NCBI GenBank assembly: GCA_030428385.1
Contig: JAUIDY010000019.1
Span: 1 to 64,000, forward strand
DNA: 64,000 nucleotides
Reading direction: 5' to 3'
DNA from: Rhodothermia bacterium
GTDB taxonomy: Bacteria; Bacteroidota; Rhodothermia; Rhodothermales; JAAAOL01
A program made the translations under genes and the position numbers. The stretch's first letter is position 1; each line of letters starts with the position of its first letter. The notes under the pieces were generated by a model. It was given only the letters and a program-made list of their open reading frames with translations, ran no database searches and was not told where the DNA came from. Below, piece by piece: positions 8,154 to 15,624 of this stretch.

Positions 8154-8380
8154 GCTGCCTCCCCCGTCAGCAAACTTGCATCAATGCCAAATCTATGTAT
8201 CAGGGCGTTAATCAGAATCAGGGCGTCCCCCGCGTCCATCGTGCCGGAATAAATGCAGGTATAGCGGTCTTCCTCTTTCGAGAAATAGGCGCTAATAAGC
8301 ACGTCGCCGCGCCTATCTGCCGCCTCTGCGTCTAGGAAAGCCTGGGTTTCAAACTGCCTGATTGTCATGGTTTTACTCAT
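8150..8380 (-). CDS. Small prophage protein, unknown
   Basis: The 76-residue protein (MSKTMTIRQFETQAFLDAE) has predicted mixed alpha/beta structure and no recognisable family. A strong GGAGGCAGC ribosome site precedes the ATG. It is coupled to the downstream gene by an ATGA overlap. Confidence 0.55.
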   Translation of the reverse strand: MSKTMTIRQFETQAFLDAEAADRRGDVLISAYFSKEEDRYTCIYSGTMDAGDALILINALIHRFGIDASLLTGEAA

Positions 8381-8388
8381 GCTGCCTC

Positions 8389-8610
8389 CTAAAACAGTTG
8401 GGGTTCACTGCCACGCCCTTCGATAATCTGCGCGGCCTGCGTGGCTTCAAAAGGGGTGCGGTATTCCATGGGGCGCTCTGTGCCATCCGGGGCGCGTTCC
8501 ATAGCGAAGGCGTGGTTGGCCTTCATGCGGATGCGGAATAGCCCATCGTGGCAGCGCATCACGGCGCAAAGCGGGCCGTCGTGTAGACCTATGGTGTGGG
8601 GTGTAGTCAT
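8389..8610 (-). CDS. Small prophage protein, unknown
   Basis: The 73-residue protein (MTTPHTIGLHDGPLCAVM) shows no known motif. It overlaps the ASCH-like gene by four bases at its start and precedes the 8380 gene by 8 bp, so it is part of the same leftward operon. Confidence 0.5.
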   Translation of the reverse strand: MTTPHTIGLHDGPLCAVMRCHDGLFRIRMKANHAFAMERAPDGTERPMEYRTPFEATQAAQIIEGRGSEPQLF

Positions 8611-9299
8611 GGCTGCACCCTCCGAAACTCAACCACCCATACCCACGGGTTCACGTCCCATCCGTAGCCGCGCTTTTCGTTGATACTGTCCCATAAGTCA
8701 ATAAAATTATTCCGCATCTGACCCTCCCATGCACGGTCATCAACAAACTGACCAATGTATTTGGGTGTCGGTGTACCTTCTTTCAGCACGTCATCGTGAC
8801 GTATCTCCTGCACCCGCTCCACCCGCACATCTGTCACCTCCAGCGTGATGCGCGACAACGTTCGCGGCATAAAAATGGGCGACTGCCACGGCATATAGGC
8901 GATGTCATCCATGTGAGAGACATCGGCACGGTAGATGGTCTCAACGGCCCGAAGTCCTGGGCTCGGGTTCTTGTATTTCGTGACTATCCCGTTTGACTCG
9001 TGGGTAAGCCAATCCTTAGTGGCTTGCTTGAAAGTCTCCCGCACCCACAGCCTGTCGCCAGGGGCACCGTAGGGGCAGCGAACGTAGCCGAGCGGTTCCC
9101 CCTCGACACCCGACACGCCGCCAACCTCCCATTCGCCATCGTTCGCCTCATGGAAGCACAGGTCATCGTACCCCCATTTGACGGGCTGCGGTTTCATCAC
9201 CCGTCGCAGTTGAGATTGGAGGCCATCGAGGATGCTCCGAACCTCGTGCTGATAAAGGGGGATGGGGCGTTCTTTTACTTGCGTTTCAATCGTTTCCAT
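8607..9299 (-). CDS. ASCH-like phage protein
   Basis: The 230-residue protein has the signature of a common phage family: RRVMKPQP near the N-terminus, PYGAPGDRLWVRETF (about 78-92), a central SPIFMPRTLSRITLEVTDVRVERVQEI and a C-terminal LWDSIN...GYGWDVNPWVWVVEF. Such proteins adopt the ASCH/PUA-like fold that binds nucleic acid, and some annotators call them morphogenetic proteins without proof. Its place among early replication genes argues for an RNA- or DNA-related early role. Confidence 0.75.
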   Translation of the reverse strand: METIETQVKERPIPLYQHEVRSILDGLQSQLRRVMKPQPVKWGYDDLCFHEANDGEWEVGGVSGVEGEPLGYVRCPYGAPGDRLWVRETFKQATKDWLTHESNGIVTKYKNPSPGLRAVETIYRADVSHMDDIAYMPWQSPIFMPRTLSRITLEVTDVRVERVQEIRHDDVLKEGTPTPKYIGQFVDDRAWEGQMRNNFIDLWDSINEKRGYGWDVNPWVWVVEFRRVQP

Positions 9300-9305
9300 T
9301 TTTCC

Positions 9306-9515
9306 TCAAGTGTATGACGGGACAACGACAAGCGTGTATCCGTACAGGTGTTTGATGCGAAGCGTGAGGCGGTGGCGTACGGCTCCGTCCTCGCCTACCT
9401 CCGTGAAGCCGCCGACGATTTCAGCAACCCGCCCATTTAGCCGGGCTTTGTCGCCGATACTACGGCGACGGCGTATGGCGAGGGGTTTGGGGGGTTTGGG
9501 GCGTTTCTTGGTCAT
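9306..9515 (-). CDS. Small basic prophage protein
   Basis: The 69-residue protein begins with a Lys/Pro/Arg-rich stretch and continues with alternating hydrophobic residues that look like a small beta-barrel (GDKARLNGRVAEIVGGFTE). That is similar to KOW-type folds, but the resemblance is too weak to name. It lies between the helicase and ASCH-like genes with 3-6 bp spacing. Confidence 0.5.
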   Translation of the reverse strand: MTKKRPKPPKPLAIRRRRSIGDKARLNGRVAEIVGGFTEVGEDGAVRHRLTLRIKHLYGYTLVVVPSYT

Positions 9516-9518
9516 GGC

Positions 9519-10856
9519 TCAAATGATTGATCGGGTGTCTGCGATACGCAGGGTGCGGGGATCGTAAAAGAGGCGGGCGCGGCGTCCGGCCCCCGGTCCT
9601 TTGTGCTTCAAGATGCTGACGGTGTATTCATCGTCCGCGTATTCGCAGGTGCTCAGGTCGTGCCCCTTCTGCCCCCATTCCGTATGGGCGTGGTAGAGCG
9701 AAAGCACCGTGGCGGCGAAGTTCTTCAAGGCGCTGGACTCGGCAAGGTCTTTCAGGCGGGGCGGGCCGCTGTAGTCCTTCGGCAGCGTGACTTGGCTACA
9801 CAACAGCACCGGGCAATGCAGGGTGCGGGCGAGTTGGTGGAGGTGCTGCGTGCCGTGGATGATCTGTTCGCGCAGCGTGCCGCCCGGCTCGTGTAGGATC
9901 TGCGCGTAGTCTACTACGACCAGTGAGACCGGGACCGAAAGGCTGCGGGCGTAGGCATCGGCGTAGATCGCCCGCGAGGACGATTCCTGAGCGATGCGCA
10001 GGGGCAGCGTACGCAGTTCGGCGGCGGCGGCGGCAACGCGCTTTTCCTCGCGCTCCGTCATCCACCGCGCCCCCTCCATATGATCCTCTATGGCCGGTGT
10101 CGCCACGCCAGAGAGCATCGACACGATGCGGCGGGCTTTTTCCTCGGGCGTGTTCTCAATGTCGTATATGAGCACCTGTCCCTCCCCGCTCGCGTGGCAG
10201 CGGCGGGCGGTGTTGATCGCTTCCCAGTCGGCAAACGTGCTTTTTCCGTGGTTCGTCTCGGCAGCGATGATCGCAAGGCGTCCGATGGTGTAGCCGCGAA
10301 AAAGGCCGTTTAGGCTCCTGAACATCGATGTGTGGCGCACCCGCCGCCGCTCTGCCGTCCGGTCCAGCATCGCTTCGATGTCCGAAGCGATGTCTTCGCC
10401 GGTCTCACCCGCCTTTTCCTCTGATGCCAAGAGCAGCGATGCCGCCGCCTCGCCAATCGCCCCGATCTTCTCCGGCGTACTGATTCCGTTTTGCATCTGG
10501 TAGGCCCCGCGCTCGAAGATGGCGTGGGCCTTGCGGATGGCGTGGGCCTGCGCGACCGCCTCCAGGTGGTAGGCAAGGTCTTCTTCTTCAAAGCCTGCAC
10601 CCAAAAGCCGCCCGTAGGCTTCGTCGCCAAAGAACGCCCCGGCCTGGATCAGTTCCAGGCGCACCGTGGAACGGCTCACCGGGCGTCCGGCCTCAAAGAG
10701 GCGCACTGCTACCGACAGCGCGGCGTGCGCTTCGGCGTCTTCAAGGGCCGCTGCCCCGTCCGTGCCGAGGTGGGCAACCACCGCGCCAAGGGCGGCCCCG
10801 CCATCAACGCACCGGGCAGCGAGGTAGCGTTCGCTATGTGTGGCAAAGACCGGCAT
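9519..10856 (-). CDS. Replicative DNA helicase, DnaB/RecA-fold
   Basis: The 445-residue protein has a divergent N-terminal helical domain and a C-terminal RecA-type ATPase with Walker A AETNHGKST (199-207), Walker B LVVVDYAQI (312-320), a following LLCSQVTLP sensor-like segment, and RLKDLAESSALKNFAATVLSLYH. These are hallmarks of DnaB-type hexameric helicases. With the O-like initiator (overlapping stop/start at 10856) and the zinc-finger protein, it forms a replication module that loads at the origin inside the neighbouring gene. No phage DNA polymerase is present, so the host replisome must complete synthesis. Confidence 0.88.
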   Translation of the reverse strand: MPVFATHSERYLAARCVDGGAALGAVVAHLGTDGAAALEDAEAHAALSVAVRLFEAGRPVSRSTVRLELIQAGAFFGDEAYGRLLGAGFEEEDLAYHLEAVAQAHAIRKAHAIFERGAYQMQNGISTPEKIGAIGEAAASLLLASEEKAGETGEDIASDIEAMLDRTAERRRVRHTSMFRSLNGLFRGYTIGRLAIIAAETNHGKSTFADWEAINTARRCHASGEGQVLIYDIENTPEEKARRIVSMLSGVATPAIEDHMEGARWMTEREEKRVAAAAAELRTLPLRIAQESSSRAIYADAYARSLSVPVSLVVVDYAQILHEPGGTLREQIIHGTQHLHQLARTLHCPVLLCSQVTLPKDYSGPPRLKDLAESSALKNFAATVLSLYHAHTEWGQKGHDLSTCEYADDEYTVSILKHKGPGAGRRARLFYDPRTLRIADTRSII

Positions 10857-11710
10857 CAGGCGCGGGCGGCTTTATCGCCGTACATGGTTTCCCAGTAGGG
10901 GCGGGGGTTGTCCTCGATGGACGCCATCACGCGCCGCTGCGCCTCGCGGGTCTCGCGTTCTTCGCGCTCGGCCCGCGTCTCTCCGGGATGGCCACCGGCA
11001 GCAAGAATCGCCTTTTTCTGCGCCGCCTCGTTGCGGTAGCGGGAAAGGATTTTATCCGGCGTCGGGTGTTTCCACGACTGCGCCGCAATGAGCGCTTCTT
11101 CCCACACTTCCAAATCGCTAACAAGCAGCGGCAGACGCTCTCGAACAGAAAAGGTTAATTTCAAACCGGGATGGTGGAAGCGAAGCAGCGAAACGGCGTC
11201 GTTGGGCAAGGCGCTCGTTTGGCTTTCCGCCTGCTCATCATTGCGCCCCTCGTTAGTATCGTTTACTTCCATCCTTAATAACCTATCAGGTATATATATA
11301 TCTGTGGCGTGCAAATCTGCACGGTTTTGGGGGGCGTTTTTTTGTACTGTTTGGGGCGTTTCGTGCAATTCTGCACGGTGGGTGTGCAATTCTGCACGTT
11401 TCTGCGTTTTTCGTACTGTTTGGGGCGTTTCGTGCAATTCTGCACGCTCCACAGGAAAGAGCGCAAAATGCCCGTCCTGGCGGCCTTTTTTGAGCACGCC
11501 TGCCCGGATCAGATCGCTTATCCATCGGCGCACGGTAGAGGCGTTCACGCCATATTCGGCCTCGAAATAAGCGGGCCGGGCGCGGCAATACCCACGGTCG
11601 GCAGCAAGTTCGCAGATGTCGGTAAAGAGGTTACGCGCGGACGGGTTGATGTCCTTTCGCTTGCGTACGGCGCGGGCAAGCCGCATGAGTTGTTTATACC
11701 GTTCAGACAT
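10856..11710 (-). CDS. Replication initiator, lambda O-like, with embedded origin
   Basis: The 284-residue protein has an N-terminal winged-helix domain (SARNLFTDICELAADRGYC, then YGVNASTVRRWISDLIRAGVLKK), a central segment with four RA(E/D)LH peptides (two in an RAELHETPQTV context), and a C-terminal helical region that could contact the helicase. This layout and the DNA iterons inside the central segment mirror lambda O and P22 gp18. I chose ATG 11710 over the upstream TTG at 11722. Its last codons overlap the helicase start. Confidence 0.8.
   Translation of the reverse strand: MSERYKQLMRLARAVRKRKDINPSARNLFTDICELAADRGYCRARPAYFEAEYGVNASTVRRWISDLIRAGVLKKGRQDGHFALFPVERAELHETPQTVRKTQKRAELHTHRAELHETPQTVQKNAPQNRADLHATDIYIPDRLLRMEVNDTNEGRNDEQAESQTSALPNDAVSLLRFHHPGLKLTFSVRERLPLLVSDLEVWEEALIAAQSWKHPTPDKILSRYRNEAAQKKAILAAGGHPGETRAEREERETREAQRRVMASIEDNPRPYWETMYGDKAARA
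11289..11446. other. Candidate prophage replication origin: four palindromic iterons plus an AT tract
   Basis: Four 16-bp elements of the form CGTGCAATTCTGCACG lie at 11308-11323 (one central mismatch), 11362-11377, 11383-11398 (first base T) and 11431-11446. Each is a dyad with arms CGTGCA/TGCACG. Two of them sit in a 34-bp perfect direct repeat (11344-11377 and 11413-11446). An alternating TA run (11289-11302) lies beside them, downstream in the gene's reading direction. Lambda ori has the same layout: four dyad iterons within gene O followed by an AT-rich unwinding region. Confidence 0.75.
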
Positions 11711-11718
11711 ACTTCGTC

Positions 11719-12252
11719 TCAATTGGTGGGTTGTGGGGATGCAGGTTGCAGGGATGCTTCCCGTTCTTCGTTCACAGCGAATCTTTCGCTGTGAGTGCGG
11801 GCAAGGACGGTCTTTATGTGCAGGTCCAGCAGCGCGGCGGCCTGCTCCATGTCATGCGCTGAGGGGCGCGGGGGAAGGGCACCGTAGGCCATCGCCATCG
11901 TGCGTTCCAGCTCGGTCATCTGGCGGCGTACGCGGCACCACTCCAGCAGCACGTCGGGCGCTTCGTTGCGGCGGATCTGGGCACGCCGCCGCCGCTGCTT
12001 CACCGACTGCAAAAGCGGTGTGCTATGCCGCTGGATACCGAAGGCGGCAAGGGCATCGGCGAACGAGTAGCCGTAGGCATGGACAAGAAGCCCAACCCCG
12101 TCGCCCTTCGCGCCGCACGCGAAGCATTTGTAATACCCGCTCTCCCCGCCATCGCGTACGGAAAAGCTCTTGCCAGAATCGCCATCGTCGCAAAACGGAC
12201 ACGAATGGCGTTTGCCGGGCGCAAGGCGGGTGATGGAGGAAAGCGTGTTCAT
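11719..12252 (-). CDS. Primase-type zinc-finger protein (CHC2-like), no Toprim domain
   Basis: The 177-residue protein begins MNTLSSITRLAPGKRHSCPFC and has a four-cysteine zinc ribbon (Cys18, Cys21, Cys43, Cys46) in the DnaG/CHC2 context KSFSV...YYKCFACGAKGDGVGL. The remainder is helical and too short for a Toprim catalytic domain. It may recruit or assist the host primase at the phage origin. The open frame extends upstream to 12492, but that part overlaps the next gene and looks non-native, so I chose ATG 12252, which overlaps the upstream stop. Confidence 0.7.
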   Translation of the reverse strand: MNTLSSITRLAPGKRHSCPFCDDGDSGKSFSVRDGGESGYYKCFACGAKGDGVGLLVHAYGYSFADALAAFGIQRHSTPLLQSVKQRRRRAQIRRNEAPDVLLEWCRVRRQMTELERTMAMAYGALPPRPSAHDMEQAAALLDLHIKTVLARTHSERFAVNEEREASLQPASPQPTN

Positions 12253-12587
12253 TCGAACAAACTCCCCTGCACCGCAGGCGATGGATCGGCGGCGGGTGCG
12301 GGTGCCCGCTCGTACAGGTGGCAGGTCTTGTTGTAGGGACCGCTTTTGACGGTGGCCTGCAGTTTGAGAAGCCGCCCCTCGGTGGCGAGGTTCGTGATGG
12401 CGCGGCGTATCGAGGTGATGGGGGCGCGTGTCTCTAAGGCGTAGAAGACATCCCACGGCGTGCGGGGCGCACCGTCCTGCATCAACGCCCATACCATGTC
12501 CTCTTGCCGCTCGGCCTGCGCTTCGGCCTGCTCAAGCGCTGCGCTGGAAAGGGCGGTGGTGTTATGGTGGCGCGTGGGGTAGCTCAT
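12249..12587 (-). CDS. Winged-helix protein with a C-terminal sliding-clamp-binding peptide
   Basis: The 112-residue protein has a small winged-helix domain (EDMVWALMQDGAPRTPWDVFYAL through ITSIRRAITNLATEGRLLKL). It ends QGSLFE, a good match to the QxxLF beta-clamp-binding consensus. It is coupled by ATGA overlaps to the Rad52-type gene and the zinc-finger gene. It may tether phage replication or recombination factors to the host clamp; this role is inferred. Confidence 0.6.
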   Translation of the reverse strand: MSYPTRHHNTTALSSAALEQAEAQAERQEDMVWALMQDGAPRTPWDVFYALETRAPITSIRRAITNLATEGRLLKLQATVKSGPYNKTCHLYERAPAPAADPSPAVQGSLFE

Positions 12588-13249
12588 GCCGCCCCCCTGG
12601 CTTTCAGGGCGTCGATGGCCTCCTGCAATTGCCCCATCGAGAGAAGCTCCGGGGCCTTCTCAAACCGGGCGTATGCTGCCTTAATGACTTGCTCCTTATC
12701 GTACCCGGCCTTTCGGCCTGCCGCGTACAGATCGCGTACAGAAAGCTCATTGCCTTCCGGGTAGGTGTTGGCGAGGTGTGGATTCGTCACAGATCCGCCA
12801 CCATCTCCGTGCTGCTGCGGCAAGAACTGGCGGGGCACGGCGGGCGTTGCCTCAAACCGCCCGTACTGGTTGAGCGCCACCCATTGTTCGGGCAGTTCGT
12901 ACAGATACCGCCCGATGCCGAGGGCGCTACCGGCGCGTTTCAGGGCGTTAGACAAACCACCCTTCACGGCTTCGATGTCGGTGTTCTCGGCCCCATCTTC
13001 GCGCCATACCCACTCGCCCTCCTCGTTGCGGAAATAGATCCGGCAGATAACGCCGCCATCGGGGCCTGCTCGGTATTCGTTTTTCCATCCACCGGGCGTA
13101 AAGACTTCATCCAGTCGCGCCTGAATAGCGCGGGCGGTGACGTAGGCAGCGGCAAGGCCCTTCTTTTTATCCTTCGTCGTGGCGATGGGCTTCCATTCCA
13201 AGTCGCTTGCCTCGAAATAGTCGGTTAGGCGTTTCCAGTTGATAGCCAT
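12584..13249 (-). CDS. Rad52-type single-strand annealing protein
   Basis: The 221-residue protein carries the Rad52/Rad22 core: YVTARAIQARLDEVFTPGGW, a beta-rich segment with EGEWVWREDG, AENTDIEAVKGGLSNALKRAGSALGIGRYLYEL. It is about the usual length of bacteriophage annealases that pair complementary single strands during phage recombination. The start at 13249 (MAINWKRLTDYF) forms a TAATG overlap with the previous stop. No partner exonuclease was recognised nearby. Confidence 0.85.
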   Translation of the reverse strand: MAINWKRLTDYFEASDLEWKPIATTKDKKKGLAAAYVTARAIQARLDEVFTPGGWKNEYRAGPDGGVICRIYFRNEEGEWVWREDGAENTDIEAVKGGLSNALKRAGSALGIGRYLYELPEQWVALNQYGRFEATPAVPRQFLPQQHGDGGGSVTNPHLANTYPEGNELSVRDLYAAGRKAGYDKEQVIKAAYARFEKAPELLSMGQLQEAIDALKARGAA

Positions 13250-13482
13250 TATGCCGCCTCCTGAATGTCTAAGATGGCCTCCACGCGCCGTTCCAGCGAT
13301 GCACTCGTGGCGTACGACGCACCGGCCCATGCCCACGAAAGGTTATTGGCAAGGTCGTAATACCCTTGTTCGTCAAGGAAGTCGCGCAGCGTCGCTATGT
13401 CGGTGTAGTCGGCCTGGCGTATCATCGTCCACACGGCGTGTTCTGCGGCCTTGCGGGTTTCGGTTAGGGGATAGGTTATCAT
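13249..13482 (-). CDS. Small prophage protein, unknown
   Basis: The 77-residue acidic, helical protein (MITYPLTETRKAAEHAVW) has no identifiable family. It overlaps the small membrane protein at ATGA and the annealing protein gene at TAATG. Confidence 0.55.
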   Translation of the reverse strand: MITYPLTETRKAAEHAVWTMIRQADYTDIATLRDFLDEQGYYDLANNLSWAWAGASYATSASLERRVEAILDIQEAA

Positions 13483-13604
13483 CGCTGCATCAGTAGGAGG
13501 GTGAGCAGAAGGGCAGCGACCACGAACACAATGCGCAGGATGGTTTTCGCCGCCACGCCTGCGGATTCAAATTCGTAGCTGCCGGTGCGCTGGTTGTGCC
13601 TCAT
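13479..13604 (-). CDS. Tiny single-pass membrane protein (41 residues)
   Basis: From ATG 13604, with a near-perfect GGAGGTGAGGAG ribosome site, the frame encodes MRHNQRTGSYEFESAG and then a hydrophobic helix (AKTILRIVFVVAALLLTLLL) with a short tail. Start and stop overlap the neighbouring genes by four bases, as elsewhere in this operon. Function unknown; small inner-membrane phage peptides often act in exclusion or lysis timing. Confidence 0.6.
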   Translation of the reverse strand: MRHNQRTGSYEFESAGVAAKTILRIVFVVAALLLTLLLMQR

Positions 13605-14131
13605 CTCCTCACCTCCACACGCGCCTGTGCCCCGTCGCCGGAAAGGTCGGGGTAGCCTTGCAAGGCATTGCCCTCGGCCCTTGCGTTGGCGGCGGCTTCA
13701 AGGATGCGGTCCACGGCGGTGTCAATAAACCGCGTGTCGCCGTCCCGGTGGGCCTCTGAAAGCATCGCGGCGGCTTCGACCAGTTCGCGGATTTCGTCGG
13801 AGATGTCGCCGTTGGCGCGTCCGTCCCGGCGCTCAATCTGCAACGTGCCGGGCAGCACGGGGCGCACAAACGACGTGTAGCCCTCTGCCAGCGACCGCAT
13901 AAGCAGCAGCATCGGCACGCGGGCGTATTTGCGGGATTCGGGGTAGTGCCGCCCACTGAGCCAGGAGTAGATGGTAGACGAGGCGTGTTCATACGACGCC
14001 GTGGGGAGAATCCAGCCTTTGATGACCTGCACCGGGTCTTCCCCGCGCTGGCGTATTTCATCTGCTAAGGCCACGAGGCAGCGGTGAAAGCCCACTTCGG
14101 GCGTAAGGGTCTGTAAATCAGGTGTTTGCAT
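13601..14131 (-). CDS. CII-like phage regulatory protein
   Basis: The 176-residue protein has an HTH-like region (QVIKGWILPTASYEHASSTIYSWLSG, early third) and a C-terminal NGDISDEIRELVEAAAMLSEAHRDGD segment. The latter resembles the CP76-type phage CII regulators, which pair a DNA-binding front with a conserved DEI..L.EA...AH.DG tail. It is the first gene of the replication operon behind a long untranslated region with a boxA-like site, so it may control the lysis-lysogeny decision. ATG 14131 is preferred over an upstream in-frame start at 14167. Confidence 0.55.
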   Translation of the reverse strand: MQTPDLQTLTPEVGFHRCLVALADEIRQRGEDPVQVIKGWILPTASYEHASSTIYSWLSGRHYPESRKYARVPMLLLMRSLAEGYTSFVRPVLPGTLQIERRDGRANGDISDEIRELVEAAAMLSEAHRDGDTRFIDTAVDRILEAAANARAEGNALQGYPDLSGDGAQARVEVRR

Positions 14132-14235
14132 TCTAGCGCAAGGGCAGTTAGAATTGAGATAGACCATGTTTGAGGGAGTGAGGGGTTAGCAACATGGCGG
14201 CTATGGGGATAGCGTGAAGCGTGAAGCGGGTGGTA

Positions 14236-14251
14236 GGGTGTTCTTTGAAAT
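14236..14251 (+). promoter_or_regulatory. boxA-like antitermination element
   Basis: GGGTGTTCTTTGAAAT, identical over 16 bp to 21265-21280. The core TGTTCTTTGAAA equals the boxA consensus of Bacillus rRNA leaders and resembles boxA of lambda nut sites, which bind NusB-S10. It reads rightward, although the nearest rightward gene begins at 15625. Confidence 0.5.
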
Positions 14252-14255
14252 TGGT

Positions 14256-14331
14256 GGCGCGGGACGTTGGGATTAAAAACCCACTTTGTTTTGCATCACC
14301 TGTAACACTGTTTAAGTGTCCGTCCCGCGCC
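14256..14331. repeat. Long-spaced 11-bp inverted repeat
   Basis: GGCGCGGGACG (14256-14266) and CGTCCCGCGCC (14321-14331) are perfect inverted copies 54 bp apart, immediately after the boxA-like site. They would form a large stem in RNA read either way. The loop includes TGTAACACTG, related to TGTAACA motifs at 16302 and near 22120. Confidence 0.5.
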
Positions 14332-14436
14332 GATTGCCCTCGGCTGCTTTCCAGCGTCCATGCTCCCACTCAAGGCGCAGTGTGGACGCCTCGGCACACA
14401 CCGGGGCAAAGTCAGAATGTCAAATAGCGTATGCTA

Positions 14437-14508
14437 TGGGCGTAGCGGCGGGGCTCGAACCCGCATAACCTTCTCACAGGGTCAACCCGTCCAACCGGGT
14501 CGCTACGC
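14437..14508 (-). tRNA. tRNA-His-like gene (GUG) with a 9-nt anticodon loop
   Basis: On the minus strand the RNA has a perfect 7-bp acceptor stem (CGTAGCG/CGCTACG) extended by G-1:C73, the identity element specific to bacterial tRNA-His. It has an encoded CCA end, a perfect T arm (GCGGG-TTCGAGC-CCCGC), a 4-bp D stem (CCCG/CGGG) with GG in the loop, and an anticodon stem TGACC/GGTTA. The anticodon loop is CTGTGAGAA, nine bases rather than seven, with U33 then GUG. The variable region is one base. Total length is 72. It may be a decayed or specialised phage tRNA; the histidine call is strong from G-1/C73 and GUG. Confidence 0.65.
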
Positions 14509-14561
14509 GGGGCACCAAGGCAGGAATCCGCCTATCAGGAGAGAGGTGCCCGTGCAGGGTA

Positions 14562-14753
14562 TCACCCAACGCCCTGCATTTCCTCCACAAGCGCTTCAAT
14601 CTGCGCCTGAATCTGGTTTAGTTCGCGCTCCTGCTCCTCGTCAAGGCCGCTGCGGGAGGCATAGAGCCCTTGCATGTCGAGCAGTTGGTTTTCACGGCGT
14701 TCAAGGCGCGCAAGGCGGCTTGCCTGCTGCCATGTGGGAGAGTGGCTATACAT
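14562..14753 (-). CDS. Small coiled-coil prophage protein
   Basis: The 63-residue protein is almost entirely a charged heptad-like helix ([17 protein letters not shown], then [23 protein letters not shown]) and would dimerise as a coiled coil. It overlaps the pentapeptide-repeat gene's stop by eight bases. Function unknown. Confidence 0.5.
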   Translation of the reverse strand: MYSHSPTWQQASRLARLERRENQLLDMQGLYASRSGLDEEQERELNQIQAQIEALVEEMQGVG

Positions 14754-15333
14754 GGCTTGCCTCCTCCAAATAAGCTATGGCGTCCTCATTGGAGTCGTAG
14801 AAGTGGCTCGCCGCCTCATCACCCAGGATCAAGCGTCCGATGAGATACGAGTGCATCTTCACCTCTAAAATACGCGGGTCTTTGAGCGCGGCCAGATGCT
14901 CGGCCCATCCCGCAATGCAGTGCGTTGTCCCGCAGGCTTCGACGGGTTTGGCGACGCCGTTTTTCCACTCGCTGTCGCTGTGCCATTCGCCCATTTCGAG
15001 GCGTTCGGGGTGCGCAAGCACTACGCCTGCCACCTCGCTTAGGGATACAAGGCCACGCATCCACTCTCGGTTGGGAATTTCGGCCCCGCGAAGGTCGGCC
15101 TCGCTAAGGTTGGCCTCGCTAAGGTCGGCCCCGCCAAGGTCGGCCCAGCTAAGGTTGGCCCAGCTAAGGTTGGCCCAGCTAAGGTCGGCCCCGCGAAGGT
15201 TGGCCCCGCTAAGGTTGGCCCCGCTAAGGTTGGCCCAGCTAAGGTTGGCCCAGCTAAGGTTGGGCTTTTCTGCCTCACCGCGTCGCCATGCGGCGTGCTG
15301 CTGTACGAGGGCCAATGCTTTTTTTGTAGCCAT
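14746..15333 (-). CDS. Pentapeptide-repeat protein
   Basis: The 195-residue protein has about 12 consecutive A(N/D)LSx pentapeptides (roughly residues 25-85), which fold as a right-handed quadrilateral beta-helix. A C-terminal domain with [17 protein letters not shown] and a DEAASHFYD segment is seen in other bacterial pentapeptide proteins. Some such proteins (Qnr, MfpA) mimic DNA and protect gyrase; no gyrase link can be shown here. The repeat DNA (about 15080-15260) is nearly perfect in 15-bp units, suggesting recent expansion. Confidence 0.8.
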   Translation of the reverse strand: MATKKALALVQQHAAWRRGEAEKPNLSWANLSWANLSGANLSGANLRGADLSWANLSWANLSWADLGGADLSEANLSEADLRGAEIPNREWMRGLVSLSEVAGVVLAHPERLEMGEWHSDSEWKNGVAKPVEACGTTHCIAGWAEHLAALKDPRILEVKMHSYLIGRLILGDEAASHFYDSNEDAIAYLEEASHV

Positions 15334-15527
15334 TACGCTGCCACCTCCGGGGCTTGCTTGGCGAGGCGTTCATTTGCCGCTCGCTCGTTCCGGCGATGCT
15401 TCACGAAATGCTCAACGGCCTGCACGTAGAAGTCCCCCTTGGAAACCTCCAGGTGCGCCGCTTCGATGCCAGCGTCACGCAAAAGCGGGAGCGGAAGTCG
15501 CAGCGAAGTTTGCTTAACGTTGCTCAT
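15333..15527 (-). CDS. Ribbon-helix-helix-like small DNA-binding protein
   Basis: The 64-residue protein starts [20 protein letters not shown], the strand-helix pattern of Arc/CopG-type ribbon-helix-helix repressors, followed by a basic helix. It is the first gene of the leftward operon at 15.5 kb, directly beside the operator-rich divergent region, which suits an autoregulator. No toxin gene is adjacent. Confidence 0.55.
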   Translation of the reverse strand: MSNVKQTSLRLPLPLLRDAGIEAAHLEVSKGDFYVQAVEHFVKHRRNERAANERLAKQAPEVAA

Positions 15528-15534
15528 TTTCTCA

Positions 15535-15615
15535 CTTTGGTATATGTTGTAGAACTGGTACCAAAGGAAGTATAACTAATATCACTGATAGTGTCAATGC
15601 TATTAGTGACAAAAA
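15535..15615. promoter_or_regulatory. Divergent operator/promoter region
   Basis: Between the leftward RHH gene and the rightward winged-helix gene lie an 8-bp inverted repeat CTTTGGTA (15535-15542)/TACCAAAG (15559-15566), then ATCACTGATAGTGTC and an inverted, similar GTCACTAATAGC around 15581-15610. The latter two look like two operator copies for one repressor. This is the most likely immunity control region of the prophage. Confidence 0.55.
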
Positions 15616-15624
15616 GTACAAATT

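Noticed and set aside
14168-14561. Possible second tRNA or CRISPR-like repeats around the tRNA-His-like gene
   Set aside because: Only one cloverleaf can be drawn; the repeats here are a single inverted repeat and boxA, without regular spacers.
15039-15278. 79-residue frame of repeated TLAGP units
   Set aside because: It is the pentapeptide-repeat DNA read in another frame; periodicity comes from the real gene.
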